From positions 1 through 23,743 of the forward strand of contig JALHFX010000030.1 of assembly GCA_022837595.1 (NCBI GenBank): DNA of 23,743 bases, read 5' to 3'. The notes under the pieces are model-generated. The model was not told the origin of the DNA and ran no database searches. It worked only from the letters and a program-made list of their open reading frames with translations. Shown here piece after piece: positions 6,465-15,108 of this stretch. The translations under genes and the position numbers were made by a program. The stretch comes from Propionibacterium sp. (GTDB taxonomy: Bacteria > Actinomycetota > Actinomycetes > Propionibacteriales > Propionibacteriaceae). Position 1 is the stretch's first letter, and each line of letters begins with the position of its first letter.

Positions 6465-7214
6465 GTGGCCGATTCCGAAGTCAGAACTGATCTCAAAGTC
6501 ATGAAGCTCGGAGTCTGGTTCTCGGTCGGCGGGCTGATCCTAGTTGGCCTGTCCGAGATCGAGTTCATCAAGACCACTCTCTGGATTGCTGCGGTTGTCT
6601 CCCAACTTGGCGGCCTGTTGCTGGTTACTGGCCTTCTCAGTGTGGGATGGGAGAAGCTTGCCAAACGCGAACTCACCGAAGAAGTGCTCGAAAAGGCAGG
6701 GCTCGGCGAACGCGTTCGCCGGTCAGGCTTGGCTTACGTCGGAGAGCCTTATGCTGATACCAACCAGTGGAGCGCATGGCTATCGGGTGCGAACCCCTTG
6801 GAGATCGTCGTCGCCTACTCCTCAACTTGGCGAAACGCGAACCGTGATAGCCTTAGGAAGGTCGCAAACACACCCGCCCGCGTGCGGGTTGCGTTGCCAG
6901 ACCTCGACCACGACGTAACGCTTCGGCCAATAGCGCAGAGGTTCAACATCTCCTTATCGGAACTGAGGACTAGGATACGTGAGGCCCAAGCAGACTTTGA
7001 CGATATCTTCGACAAGAAATCGTGCAACTATAAGCGGGTGCAGTTCAGGGGCGAACTTCTGTATAACATGATTCGGTGCGGCCCGCTGATTATTGTAACG
7101 CTATACTCGCATACCCGCGACAGGCGCACGAATGCCCCGATCCTTGGTTTCAGAGAAGGAGCCATGCAGGAGTTCCTGCGATCCGAAATCTCCACCTTCA
7201 TCGGCGATGATTGA
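6465..7214 (+). CDS. Two-TM membrane protein with unknown cytoplasmic domain
   Basis: A 249-aa protein. Two adjacent membrane segments lie at about residues 15-35 (LGVWFSVGGLILVGLSEI) and 38-60 (TLWIAAVVSQLGGLLLVTGLL). A soluble domain of about 180 residues follows. Its motifs (LEIVVAYSSTWRNANRDSL, ARVRVALPDLDHD, LLYNMIRCGPLIIVTLYSH, GFREGAMQEFLRSEI) faintly recall phospholipase-D-like folds, but no HKD motif is present, so I make no functional call. GTG 6465 is chosen because a -10 box lies 6 bp upstream; ATG 6501 is an alternative that keeps both membrane segments. The stop codon abuts the stop of the convergent formyltransferase gene with no spacer. Two-TM plus soluble domain is a common layout for defence effectors, but this is only a resemblance. 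Confidence 0.75.
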   Translation: MADSEVRTDLKVMKLGVWFSVGGLILVGLSEIEFIKTTLWIAAVVSQLGGLLLVTGLLSVGWEKLAKRELTEEVLEKAGLGERVRRSGLAYVGEPYADTNQWSAWLSGANPLEIVVAYSSTWRNANRDSLRKVANTPARVRVALPDLDHDVTLRPIAQRFNISLSELRTRIREAQADFDDIFDKKSCNYKRVQFRGELLYNMIRCGPLIIVTLYSHTRDRRTNAPILGFREGAMQEFLRSEISTFIGDD

Positions 7215-8243
7215 CTAATCCCCGACGCAGACATCACTGCCCACTGCCCCAATCGAACCCAATTCAAGATCCAAGATCGAGCGGATCGCAGGATGCATGC
7301 GACCGTGGTAAAGAGACGGAGCATCCCGGTCGGTGGGGTCGTTGATGCGCGAACCAATGGACCGCAAGGCATCCAGCAGCACATTGACTTGCGCTGACTT
7401 CATTCGAACCGCCAACGTCTCGAGAGGTCTAACAGCTACTCGCGATGTAGCAAGTGGAATGCCACGGTCAACCTCCGGGATAATCACGTGGGCTGTAGCG
7501 GTAGGGATGACCCCCAGCGCGAGGCTCCAAGCCAACGAGTCGAGGCCCCGTAAGCCAGGAAGGGGCCCGTTATGTGAATTAACTAGGAGGACATCCGAGG
7601 CCTCAATGACATCAGCTGGAATGATTGGCATACCGATGACCGCCACGGGCAGCCCTGGCCGCACGGCCCTGAGCCATTCAGCTACATGCGGCCATGAGGC
7701 TGCGTCGATCCCCCGCCTCACCGTGTCGAGGGTCGGCGCTACCGCGACGCTATTAGATGGTTTCCACGCAGGCAGAGAACCCGTCTGGCTTGTCACCGAG
7801 GGACCCAACCATCGACAGATTGGGAGCGCATCCTCGGGAGTGCTGCGGCTGGCTTCGAAAAGAGTCTGAGCCGTCCCGGAGGACTTGCCGAATAGAACGC
7901 CGAATTCGATTTCCGAGAGACTCCACCCGATCTTGCTAGAGGCGATAGGTGTGTCAAGAACGAGAAGAAGATGAGCACGGATGAGCTCGTGGGCGGTCGC
8001 CGTGCACCGATCAATAAGAGACTTTCTCACCTGCGACCCTCCGCCAGTCGCTTCAAGACCCTTGAAAACGACGTTTAGATGTCTTAGGTCAAGACCAGCC
8101 AGAAAGCTTTCGGCGAGGATCTCCAACCACAGGTTTGCCCGAGACAGCCGACCACTGGACCACTCCGATCTCTCCCACCGATAGCGCTCCCATACTTCGA
8201 TGCCCCCCTCGGTCCGGGGGTCGATTTCCGTGATATCGAGCAC
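7215..8243 (-). CDS. Formyltransferase-fold protein with a long N-terminal extension
   Basis: A 342-aa protein from GTG 8243. The C-terminal part is a formyltransferase (Met-tRNA/GAR/sugar N-formyltransferase fold). VLLVNSHNGPLPGLRGLDSL (about 218-237) is the N-x-H...LP...RG core with Asn222 and His224. TAHVIIPEVDRGIPL follows, with Asp259 as the third catalytic residue. The donor in this family is N10-formyl-tetrahydrofolate and the acceptor an amine. The N-terminal 170 residues (LWLEILAESFLAGLDLRHLN, LIRAHLLLVLDTPIASSKIG) are not a standard part of the family and are unrecognised. Starts at 8300 or 8324 are possible, but that stretch overlaps the aminotransferase and reads like a shadow. 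It lies 13 bp downstream of the DegT gene, whose product could supply the amine to be formylated. Confidence 0.8.
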   Translation of the reverse strand: MLDITEIDPRTEGGIEVWERYRWERSEWSSGRLSRANLWLEILAESFLAGLDLRHLNVVFKGLEATGGGSQVRKSLIDRCTATAHELIRAHLLLVLDTPIASSKIGWSLSEIEFGVLFGKSSGTAQTLFEASRSTPEDALPICRWLGPSVTSQTGSLPAWKPSNSVAVAPTLDTVRRGIDAASWPHVAEWLRAVRPGLPVAVIGMPIIPADVIEASDVLLVNSHNGPLPGLRGLDSLAWSLALGVIPTATAHVIIPEVDRGIPLATSRVAVRPLETLAVRMKSAQVNVLLDALRSIGSRINDPTDRDAPSLYHGRMHPAIRSILDLELGSIGAVGSDVCVGD

Positions 8244-8256
8244 CGCGGACCGCAGC

Positions 8257-9462
8257 CTAGACCCAAGCCTCGCGGGACAGGGACGCAAGCCCCTCCGCAT
8301 AGGATTCGACGAATGCCTCATCACCGGGATAGCCCCAGAGGGGCAGCTTCAGGAAAGTGCTGGCGAACTGCTCCACGCCTGGCAGTGGTTCGCGGTGAAT
8401 GAAGCGCCTTGTAATTGGATGGCTGGGTGAGCCCGAAGAGAAGAGCGGCTCCGCCGTGATATCCTTCGTCGACCCGGGAGCGTCCAGTTCAGCGCCCCCG
8501 CGACGCCCGAATTCAGCCAAGAACTCAGCCCTGCTCATGCGCGAATGCTCTGGCGAGAACCGCATTCCGGCTACATACAAGCCGTGCAGGCAGCCCCGGT
8601 CGACTCGATCAATAACCCTGAGGATTCCAAACGGTTCAATCGACTCCTTAAGGATGCTTAGATTTAGGCGGCGCCTACGCTCTATTTCGTCAGCGATTGC
8701 CAACTGCGACAGGCCAAGTGCGGCCGAAAGCGTGTGCATCCGGTACTTCAGTCCGTAGCCGGTCAATGCTAGAGCTTTTCCCGGGTGCGAATCGGACACT
8801 TCTTGATAGCACCGTTTGTTGTAGTGGCCAAACAGGAGCGCATCGTCGTGAATGCGTCGACTATTGGTCACCAAGATGCCACCTTCGCCGCTGGTTATTG
8901 CCTTCTGGTTTGTGCTGAACACCGCAGCATCTGCGTGAAGCCCTACGCGACGGCCGTCGATCGACCCGAAGTGAGCGTGCGAGCAATCCTCAAATAGGAG
9001 CAGAGACTTGGAGTGGCAAAACTCCACGATTTCACGCATTTCGCAAGGCACACCCCACATGTGGGTGATTATGACAGCGCTCACATCTGGCGTATAGGCG
9101 CGCTCGATGGTGTCCGCGGTGACGTTGCCATATGTGTCACAATCAGCGAAAACCACGTCAATGCCTTCATACGCGAAAGGCGAAGCGGTCGCGAAGAATG
9201 TATAGGCAGGAGCAATCACCCGTGATCCAGGTGGTATCTGCGTCGCCGCCAAGCAGTGCAACGCTCCGGTGCCCGACGAGAAAGAAACAGCGTACTGCGC
9301 ACCAACGAACTGGCGAAAAGCCTCCTCGAATTCGCCAACGATCCCCGAGGCATCTCGATCAGACAGCGAACGCGAGAGTTGATCATTCACCATCCTGCGA
9401 ACAGTGGAGTCTAGGAGTGGCCACGTGTAGTGTGGCGCTGTGAGGTCGTCGAAACTGGCCAT
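8257..9462 (-). CDS. DegT/DnrJ/EryC1/StrS-type PLP aminotransferase
   Basis: A 401-aa protein of fold-type I PLP enzymes that make amino sugars and related amines. The PLP-site motifs are in order: FSSGTGALH (61-69, phosphate binding), RVIAPAYTFFATASPFAYEG (81-100), FADCDTYGNVTADTIE, ITHMWGVP, LLFEDCSHAHFG (Asp159) and VFSTNQKAITSGEGG, with the Schiff-base lysine at 187. HYNKRCYQE and LKYRMHTLSAALGLSQL are typical later motifs. The usual substrate is a keto sugar nucleotide or keto-cyclitol with Glu/Gln as donor; the exact substrate cannot be read. ATG 9462 has AGGAAG upstream. It is the second gene of a leftward operon (26 bp after the EEP gene, 13 bp before the formyltransferase), suggesting amination followed by N-formylation. 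Confidence 0.92.
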   Translation of the reverse strand: MASFDDLTAPHYTWPLLDSTVRRMVNDQLSRSLSDRDASGIVGEFEEAFRQFVGAQYAVSFSSGTGALHCLAATQIPPGSRVIAPAYTFFATASPFAYEGIDVVFADCDTYGNVTADTIERAYTPDVSAVIITHMWGVPCEMREIVEFCHSKSLLLFEDCSHAHFGSIDGRRVGLHADAAVFSTNQKAITSGEGGILVTNSRRIHDDALLFGHYNKRCYQEVSDSHPGKALALTGYGLKYRMHTLSAALGLSQLAIADEIERRRRLNLSILKESIEPFGILRVIDRVDRGCLHGLYVAGMRFSPEHSRMSRAEFLAEFGRRGGAELDAPGSTKDITAEPLFSSGSPSHPITRRFIHREPLPGVEQFASTFLKLPLWGYPGDEAFVESYAEGLASLSREAWV

Positions 9463-9488
9463 AATTCTTAACTTCCTGTTCGCAGCGA

Positions 9489-10265
9489 CTAGACGGCTTG
9501 AATGATGATGGAAGAATGGTCCGTTATGGACGGGCGCGTCGAGTGATCATATGCAGCCTTGAGACCAATCGTCAGACCCTTACCGAACGCATGATCGAGG
9601 CGCTGCGCTCCGCAGCGAGCACTGTACCAACTCGTGTCCAAACCCTTCGGGTGCGTTGAGCGATATAGATCCAAATACCCTAGGGCAACAATCGATGAAT
9701 AGAACTCATAGTCGTGATCCGAGTACAGATCGCTACGCGGTACGTGGCCCGGCTCGAGTACATTGAAGTCACCTAACAGAAGCCCGGGCACGGGAAAACT
9801 AGAAATGGTTCGAAGGAACTCCTTTTGCCAATTTCTCCGACGTGCACTAGATTCGATCGTCATGGCATTCGTGGGTGCGTACACACTTGTCAGATGCCAC
9901 TCGGCTTGCGTCTCCGCCGGCCGGAAGGCAATCTGTACCCATCTTCCGTCTTGTGCCACCGCACGAAGTTGCGGCTTGACTCGAGAGGATGCGGCAACCA
10001 CCGCGCACCGGGCACCAGACTCCATCGAAGCGGGGGCGAAGCACTCGTAATCCAAGGCCCGTAGCTCTGAGACTAGTGTGCCCACGTTCGATGACAGCAC
10101 CTCGGTGAACGCGTAGGCGTCGGCGCCCACCCGGCTGCACCATTTTATGAGCGGGAACGTTCGAGACGGGCTAGCCCCCTGCAAGTTGAGGGATGCGAGG
10201 CTCAAAGGACCAGTCCCCGGCCGCAAGTCCTCCCCACCTATGACGCTAAACAGTACATCTTGCAT
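9489..10265 (-). CDS. Endonuclease/exonuclease/phosphatase (EEP) family hydrolase
   Basis: A 258-aa protein with the EEP (ExoIII/DNase I-like) catalytic set: SLASLNLQG (Asn28 region), AFTEV (Glu55, metal ligand), GLLLGDFNVLEPGH (Asp166, Asn168), TSWYSARCGAQRLDHAF (Asp224) and ITDHSSIII (Asp249, His250). The family cleaves phosphodiesters in DNA, RNA, lipids or small nucleotides. The C-terminal part (YLDLYRSTHPKGLDTSWYSA, LDHAF) is most like ExoIII-type members. ATG 10265 is preceded by GAGGGGA at good spacing. It is the first gene of the leftward operon with the DegT and formyltransferase genes, so it may act on a nucleotide-linked pathway intermediate, or as a nuclease if the island is a DNA-targeting system. 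Confidence 0.85.
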   Translation of the reverse strand: MQDVLFSVIGGEDLRPGTGPLSLASLNLQGASPSRTFPLIKWCSRVGADAYAFTEVLSSNVGTLVSELRALDYECFAPASMESGARCAVVAASSRVKPQLRAVAQDGRWVQIAFRPAETQAEWHLTSVYAPTNAMTIESSARRRNWQKEFLRTISSFPVPGLLLGDFNVLEPGHVPRSDLYSDHDYEFYSSIVALGYLDLYRSTHPKGLDTSWYSARCGAQRLDHAFGKGLTIGLKAAYDHSTRPSITDHSSIIIQAV

Positions 10266-10947
10266 AGCGTTGATCCCCTCGATCTTTGCTGGTGCGACTG
10301 TGGGCCAAGCGAGACAGCTCTCCGCTCGCCCAGATAGCCAAGCCGCTTCCGGGTGAAACTCTCCATCGGCAGCTTATCGTGGAACGCGGTGCCGTTCGAG
10401 GTAACCCGGTCACCCGGGATCCACCATCGTCGATGGGGGGTGTGGGCTTGTCGTGGGCGAAGTGACCTTGCGAGCAGGGAGGATGGTGACTCCTTAAGCC
10501 GCCGCCTACCCTCACAGGATTACCTCACTGCTCCTTGGATCGCCATCAACGACGACCGAGCCGCTGAGGCCGCCAGCCTGCCCAACCCCCGATGGCGCCC
10601 CGCGTCGCCAGCACAGTGGTGTCGCGGGACCGGCTAGCCGTGACCGGCCACCGCCTCCTCCTCCACAACGACCGACTGTCCTCGGCCCACCAGGTGCGAG
10701 CAAGGACCACAAGCGGAAAGGCTGGTTTGGTTGCCCACACGCGCCGACAACCACGTACACCCGATCGAAACAAGAAGCCAGCCCAGCGAGACACCGTGGC
10801 TCGATCAGGGATGAGCTTGCCGCACCGCCACGCCACGGGATCTGGAGCAGCGAGAGTGTAGTGTCTTCGTTGCCGGCTATGCGCAACACCACTCATACGC
10901 CCTCCACTCATCAGCCCTCGTCGCCCGAGGCAGCAAAGGCAGGTTCC
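10266..10947. other. Divergent intergenic region, no supported gene
   Basis: About 680 bp between the leftward EEP operon and the rightward aldo/keto reductase. The frames present (for example 10353-10637 + and 10512-10892 -) show no family motifs, weak starts and shadow-like composition. A short palindrome CCATCG-T-CGATGG lies around 10424-10436. The stretch from about 10500 to 10860 reads more GC-rich than the flanking cargo genes and could be a remnant of inserted or deleted material. It must contain promoters for both directions; I see no convincing -35/-10 pair. Confidence 0.5.
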
Positions 10948-12015
10948 ATGGCGCCGCACAGCATCGCGATTCAGCGCGATCATTCGACGCCAACATCGAG
11001 CGGGCCACGCACCTTCCGGGATTTGGTGGACCGTATAGCTCTTGGTTGTTGGCCATTGGGCGGCGCTGGCACCAACTTGGGCACTGCAATGGGCTGGTCC
11101 AACATGACAGATCTCGATGCCGAGGAAGTGGTGGAGCAAGCTCTCGAGGCGGGCGTCCGCCGCTTCGACACGGCTGACGCTTATGGCCTTGGACGATCCG
11201 AACTCCGTCTTGGCAGAGCCCTGGCGGGGCGCCAAAGGGACTCGTTCGAAATCACCAGTAAAGTCGGCTATCTCCAGCCTTCCGATCGCTCTGAATTATG
11301 GATAGAAGTCAACCTCCGTGCCGCCCTTGAAGCGACTCTTCAGCGCCTCAACACGAACTACGTGGACACGTACTACCTACACCACAACTCACTCTCCCCT
11401 CGGCAGTTGGACAGCGCCGCGGAGGCCCTCAGCCAGTTTAGGAGCGAAGGCCTCATCCGCCGAATCGGTATCAGGGGTCCACATACATACTCCTTGGATA
11501 GGGCCACGGGAACGCCTGGAGACAAGACGCCGCAATTCGAAGCTGCCCGAGCGGCCCTAGACCCTGGCGTTATGAGTGTTCGAGCGAACCTTCTCTCGCC
11601 GTTGCAGACTCCACTTAGCCTGTACAACGTGGCACGCAATCAAGGGTTGGACGTTGATGTCTATAAGCCTCTCGCTCAGGGCCTGCTCACAGACAAGTTC
11701 ATCGACGGATTCCCAGCATTCGGCGAGGGCGATCACCGATCCAAGAAGGCGTGGTTTCGGGCGTCGACGCACGGGGTCCTTCGGGCGCTCTGGGAAGAGA
11801 TCCGAGAGTTGTGCCCATCCAGCATGCTATCTGTCGGCCTTTCTTGGGTTCACCACTACTTCCCTGAGGCCAATCTGATCGTCGGAACACAAAATGCGCG
11901 GCATTTGCTTCAGTGGCTGCAGACGCCAGTAATCGAGTTCACTGCTGAGGAGCTTCGCGGACTTGGTGAGGCAGCCGAGCGTTTCCGCGAGAATGCGCCT
12001 AGCTACATGATTTGA
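10948..12015 (+). CDS. Aldo/keto reductase
   Basis: A 355-aa (alpha/beta)8 NADPH-dependent oxidoreductase. The AKR tetrad is visible: Asp74 and Tyr79 in RRFDTADAYGLGRSE, Lys105 in ITSKVGY and His145 in DTYYLHHNS (numbered from ATG 10948). IRRIGIRGPHTYSLD, KPLAQGLLTDKF and LIVGTQNARHL are typical later motifs, with the last at the cofactor-phosphate region. ATG 10948 is chosen (AGG five bases upstream); a GTG at 10861 would add a low-complexity N-terminus of 29 residues and is an alternative. It converges with the radical SAM gene (18 bp between stops). It may reduce a keto intermediate, perhaps a keto sugar, in the same pathway as the aminotransferase. Confidence 0.88.
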   Translation: MAPHSIAIQRDHSTPTSSGPRTFRDLVDRIALGCWPLGGAGTNLGTAMGWSNMTDLDAEEVVEQALEAGVRRFDTADAYGLGRSELRLGRALAGRQRDSFEITSKVGYLQPSDRSELWIEVNLRAALEATLQRLNTNYVDTYYLHHNSLSPRQLDSAAEALSQFRSEGLIRRIGIRGPHTYSLDRATGTPGDKTPQFEAARAALDPGVMSVRANLLSPLQTPLSLYNVARNQGLDVDVYKPLAQGLLTDKFIDGFPAFGEGDHRSKKAWFRASTHGVLRALWEEIRELCPSSMLSVGLSWVHHYFPEANLIVGTQNARHLLQWLQTPVIEFTAEELRGLGEAAERFRENAPSYMI

Positions 12016-12033
12016 AAGTCTTGGGCCGTACCG

Positions 12034-14154
12034 CTAATCTCTATCATGTAGTAGCCGCCACGGCTTCGGTTTGACCCATTCCAAGTAGTAGGGATTGAGA
12101 GCACTTCCAACCCCCTGTGGGAGTGCACCCATCAGTTCTGATATTTCACCTTGGAGAACTCGTCGCAACGCATCCATTTCTTGCTCCAGAGTCCTCAACA
12201 ACCGAGGCGGCATAGAGTCAGCGTCGTTCACATCACATTCCTCGGCTGCAATCACCATCGCACCGAGGACGGCGAATGCGGACGTCTTCATCAGTCTCCG
12301 AACACGATGAAGTCTGCTGTAGGTCTCCGCGTTAGCGGTCTTCTCCAAGCTCTTCAGTGCGTAATCAAAGGAGAAATTGCGGTCGATCCACATTTGGGCG
12401 TGCAGGCTCACGTGGCCGATCCTTGGGTCCAGGTAGCGAGAGTTAAGCCTTCCCATCTCCGACTGGCTTGTGACAGCGAGTCCTGCTGCCTGCACCCTCT
12501 TGGTGTAGGCAGCCCCAGAGAGGCACTCCATCGACACCAGCATGTATGGAATGTCGTGATAAAGCGGCCGATGCGCTGAGTGCTCACGCACGAAGTCCGC
12601 GTCGTTAACGCCAGCCACGATGTCAGCCACGGACATGTCATCACAAGAGCGCAGAATAAGGTCAGTGCGCCCCTGAAAAGCTGCGGTTTGCCTCAGCTCT
12701 TCCAGGCTCATAAGCGGGTCAAAAGTGATGTAAGTAAACCTAGTGGGAACCCCGAGGGCGCTGAGTGTTCTTATCGCAGTCGCGTTCTGTGAGGCAGTCG
12801 TTTCCTTAGCGAAGCGATCAAGCACCGAGGTGACACCAGATTCCACCCCGAACAGACATCGTCGCAGGCCTTCGTGCTTCAGCCGACGCCACAATTCAGC
12901 CCTCTCGAGGTGCCAGGCTTCATTCTCCCGTCCATCCACGACTTGGTCAATGCGGCAACTGGTCTCCCATTGAAAGCCTGCTCGCTGAAGAACTGACGCA
13001 ATTTCGATTGCGCGCTTTGAACCTCCGCTACCAATGAACTCCTCGTCGACAAGGTAGATGATCTTTTCAAGATCTGAATACGAGTCAGCCACCGAAGCGA
13101 TCGCACCCACCACCCAGCGAAAATCCCAATTCGGACTTCGACCGATCCAAGCACCCTTGTGCCCACGGGGGCAGAAGGAGCAAGCATTCGTGCAGCCCCT
13201 CGAGGTTTCCATTTGAGCAGCTCCGCGTCGATCCAAGATCGGACCCAGAAGATCAAGCTCAGGAGTGAATCCCGTATCAGCCCTTCGTGCCACTGGCGTT
13301 CGACGAATGCGTGGGTGCGCCGGCAGTCCGGGTTCTGCACGATACGAGATACCGCGAACGCTTCCGAAAGACAGGTTCCCCCGCAAATACCTCACCATGT
13401 CTTGTACGGTCGACTCTCCGGCGGCGCGCGAGATGATTAATTTCGGGTATTGCGCCATTAAGGACGCCTCATTGCGGGCAGTGAGGCTCCCCCCAGCCAT
13501 CACTACGGTATCCGAAGCACTCGAGAAGAGTGCCTCGAGGATGGCTTGCTGCTGGTCATGCTGGCCAAAAGTGGCGGACACTCCCACCAAGTCGTAGTGT
13601 CCGCCAAGTGCGGCGCTGACGACGTCGGATGTTGTGCATCCGGTCTGCATGTCGAGCAGGTCGACACGCGCGCACAGTTCGTCGCGGGCCGCGCGAGCAA
13701 GGTCGGAAATGCCTAGAGGAAAGCGCGCGAATGGGAATATTTCGGGGTGATAGAGTGATGCAAGGAGAATTCTTGGCCTTCTCATCCGATCCAAGACAGG
13801 CGGTGGGATCGAAGCTGACGAAACACACGCGTCCGATCTGCGCAATAGAACATTCCGGAAAAACCATTCCGGCCAGCTTGCGCTAGCGATAGGGGCCCCA
13901 TTTAGATTTCCAACAATCCAATCATCACCTTCTTTGTTGACTGCGAGAAGCCGCCGACTCGCACTGGAGGTTACTATGACCTCGTTGTTCGGCAGGAACG
14001 TCCTGATCGACTCTGCAAGCGCGCTCGGCGTGAGCAGAGTCTTCACGTCAGGCGAGACGCGTGTGTCAACGCCGACGGCAGCCAAGACGAGGTTCACGGT
14101 GTCAATCTGAGCGGTGGCCCAGTCGTGCGTGGAGGTAGGGGTCTCCTCCTGCAT
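12034..14154 (-). CDS. B12-binding-domain radical SAM protein
   Basis: A 706-aa protein. Residues 1-120 are an unrecognised N-terminal domain. Residues about 127-265 form a cobalamin-binding Rossmann domain (PRILLASLYHPEIFPFARFP, LGISDLARAAR, YDLVGVSATFGQ, TVVMAGGSLTARNEA). Residues about 310-545 form the radical SAM core with [4Fe-4S] motif SRGCTNACSFCPRG (Cys321, Cys325, Cys328), followed by IIYLVDEEFIGSG, CRIDQVVDG and CLFGVESGVTSVLDRF. A helical C-terminal region of about 160 residues follows, ending PYYLEWVKPKPWRLL. Class B radical SAM enzymes include many methylases acting on unactivated carbons and some ring-contracting or complexity-generating enzymes. The start ATG has GGCAGG upstream. 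It is divergent from the nucleotidyltransferase gene (93 bp apart). Its low-GC codon choices match the other cargo genes. Confidence 0.92.
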   Translation of the reverse strand: MQEETPTSTHDWATAQIDTVNLVLAAVGVDTRVSPDVKTLLTPSALAESIRTFLPNNEVIVTSSASRRLLAVNKEGDDWIVGNLNGAPIASASWPEWFFRNVLLRRSDACVSSASIPPPVLDRMRRPRILLASLYHPEIFPFARFPLGISDLARAARDELCARVDLLDMQTGCTTSDVVSAALGGHYDLVGVSATFGQHDQQQAILEALFSSASDTVVMAGGSLTARNEASLMAQYPKLIISRAAGESTVQDMVRYLRGNLSFGSVRGISYRAEPGLPAHPRIRRTPVARRADTGFTPELDLLGPILDRRGAAQMETSRGCTNACSFCPRGHKGAWIGRSPNWDFRWVVGAIASVADSYSDLEKIIYLVDEEFIGSGGSKRAIEIASVLQRAGFQWETSCRIDQVVDGRENEAWHLERAELWRRLKHEGLRRCLFGVESGVTSVLDRFAKETTASQNATAIRTLSALGVPTRFTYITFDPLMSLEELRQTAAFQGRTDLILRSCDDMSVADIVAGVNDADFVREHSAHRPLYHDIPYMLVSMECLSGAAYTKRVQAAGLAVTSQSEMGRLNSRYLDPRIGHVSLHAQMWIDRNFSFDYALKSLEKTANAETYSRLHRVRRLMKTSAFAVLGAMVIAAEECDVNDADSMPPRLLRTLEQEMDALRRVLQGEISELMGALPQGVGSALNPYYLEWVKPKPWRLLHDRD

Positions 14155-14247
14155 GTTGTACCTGCCTTCTGAGTTTCAGCCGGAGGCGCTAGTCACAGCT
14201 AACCGGAGCGCCCCGAGCCAGTTGCGCTCCCACGCGGGCCGCCTGCA

Positions 14248-14925
14248 GTGGCTAGCGTACACTCGGCAGGTACCGCTGTAAGGAATGAGTCTGAATTGCA
14301 TAGAAGCCAAAGCCCGCTGGGCGATCCGATTTCGGCCTTCGAGGCTAGCCTGCACGCAAGCCCACTCATGCGGGAGGTCCTGATCCGCATGGTTGCCTGC
14401 GACCTCCCCAACTATGTCCTGGGTGCGGGGGTCGTGGCGCAGTCGGTGTGGAACGCGCGCCACGGCTACGACGCGCGGCACGGAATTGCAGATATTGACG
14501 TCGTCTACTTCGACCCTGACACGAGCCAATCCAGCGAGGCGCGGGCCTCGGCGAAGGTCGCGACGCTCTTAGCGGACTTGGGATTGTGTGTTGACGTGAA
14601 AAATCAAGCGAGAGTGCACCTGTGGTACCGAGACCGCTTTGGCGCTTCAATACGATCCTACACGTCACTCGAGGATGCCCTTTCTTCTTGGCCCACAACA
14701 GCCACCGCGGTGGGTGTTAGGTTAGAACGAGAGAAGACCCACATTGTTGCGCCATTCGGAGTGCGGGATCTGATGAGCCTTGTGGTCAGGCCGAACCGGG
14801 TGCAGGTACCTCGAAAAGTCTACGAAGAGAAGGCGGTCAGATGGCAAAGCTGCTGGCCCCAACTCACAGTTCTCCCGTGGGCCGCCGGCATAGGAATCGA
14901 GGGCGAACGGATCATCGACGACTGA
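14248..14925 (+). CDS. Nucleotidyltransferase family protein (NTP_transf_6/DUF925-like)
   Basis: A 225-aa protein. NYVLGAGVVAQSVWNARHGY followed by ADIDVVYFDPDTS matches the family formerly called DUF925, where a GAG loop and a D-x-D-type metal site form a minimal nucleotidyltransferase core. CVDVKNQARVHLWYRDRFG, YTSLEDALSSWPTTATAVGVR and FGVRDLMSLVVRPN are conserved later blocks. The start is uncertain: GTG 14248 is the first usable codon but has no clear SD, and TTG 14296 is an alternative. It is divergent from the radical SAM gene and is the last cargo gene before composition returns to high GC. Its substrate is unknown; in this context it could activate a sugar or transfer a nucleotide to a metabolite or protein. 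Confidence 0.82.
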   Translation: MASVHSAGTAVRNESELHRSQSPLGDPISAFEASLHASPLMREVLIRMVACDLPNYVLGAGVVAQSVWNARHGYDARHGIADIDVVYFDPDTSQSSEARASAKVATLLADLGLCVDVKNQARVHLWYRDRFGASIRSYTSLEDALSSWPTTATAVGVRLEREKTHIVAPFGVRDLMSLVVRPNRVQVPRKVYEEKAVRWQSCWPQLTVLPWAAGIGIEGERIIDD

Positions 14926-15108
14926 CCTGACCCCCGGCTCTTTCCTGAATGAATTCCTGGAGCATTCCGAGCGTTCCGGCACCGGGTCGGTGACCTTCTC
15001 GAAGGACACCCAGGGGCCGACGTTGGCGCGCGCGGGGAGCGCGTCCCCTGATGTGGTCGCGTGGCTGCTGGGCCCTGCCACGCTGACGGTCCCGTCGACC
15101 GTCGGGAC

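Noticed and set aside
8244..8324. Earlier starts for the formyltransferase (8300, 8324)
   Set aside because: The added residues overlap the aminotransferase gene and look like its out-of-frame shadow; not fully excluded.
10546..11235. 229-aa leftward frame overlapping the aldo/keto reductase start
   Set aside because: No motif, composition like a shadow, and it conflicts with the well-supported AKR gene.
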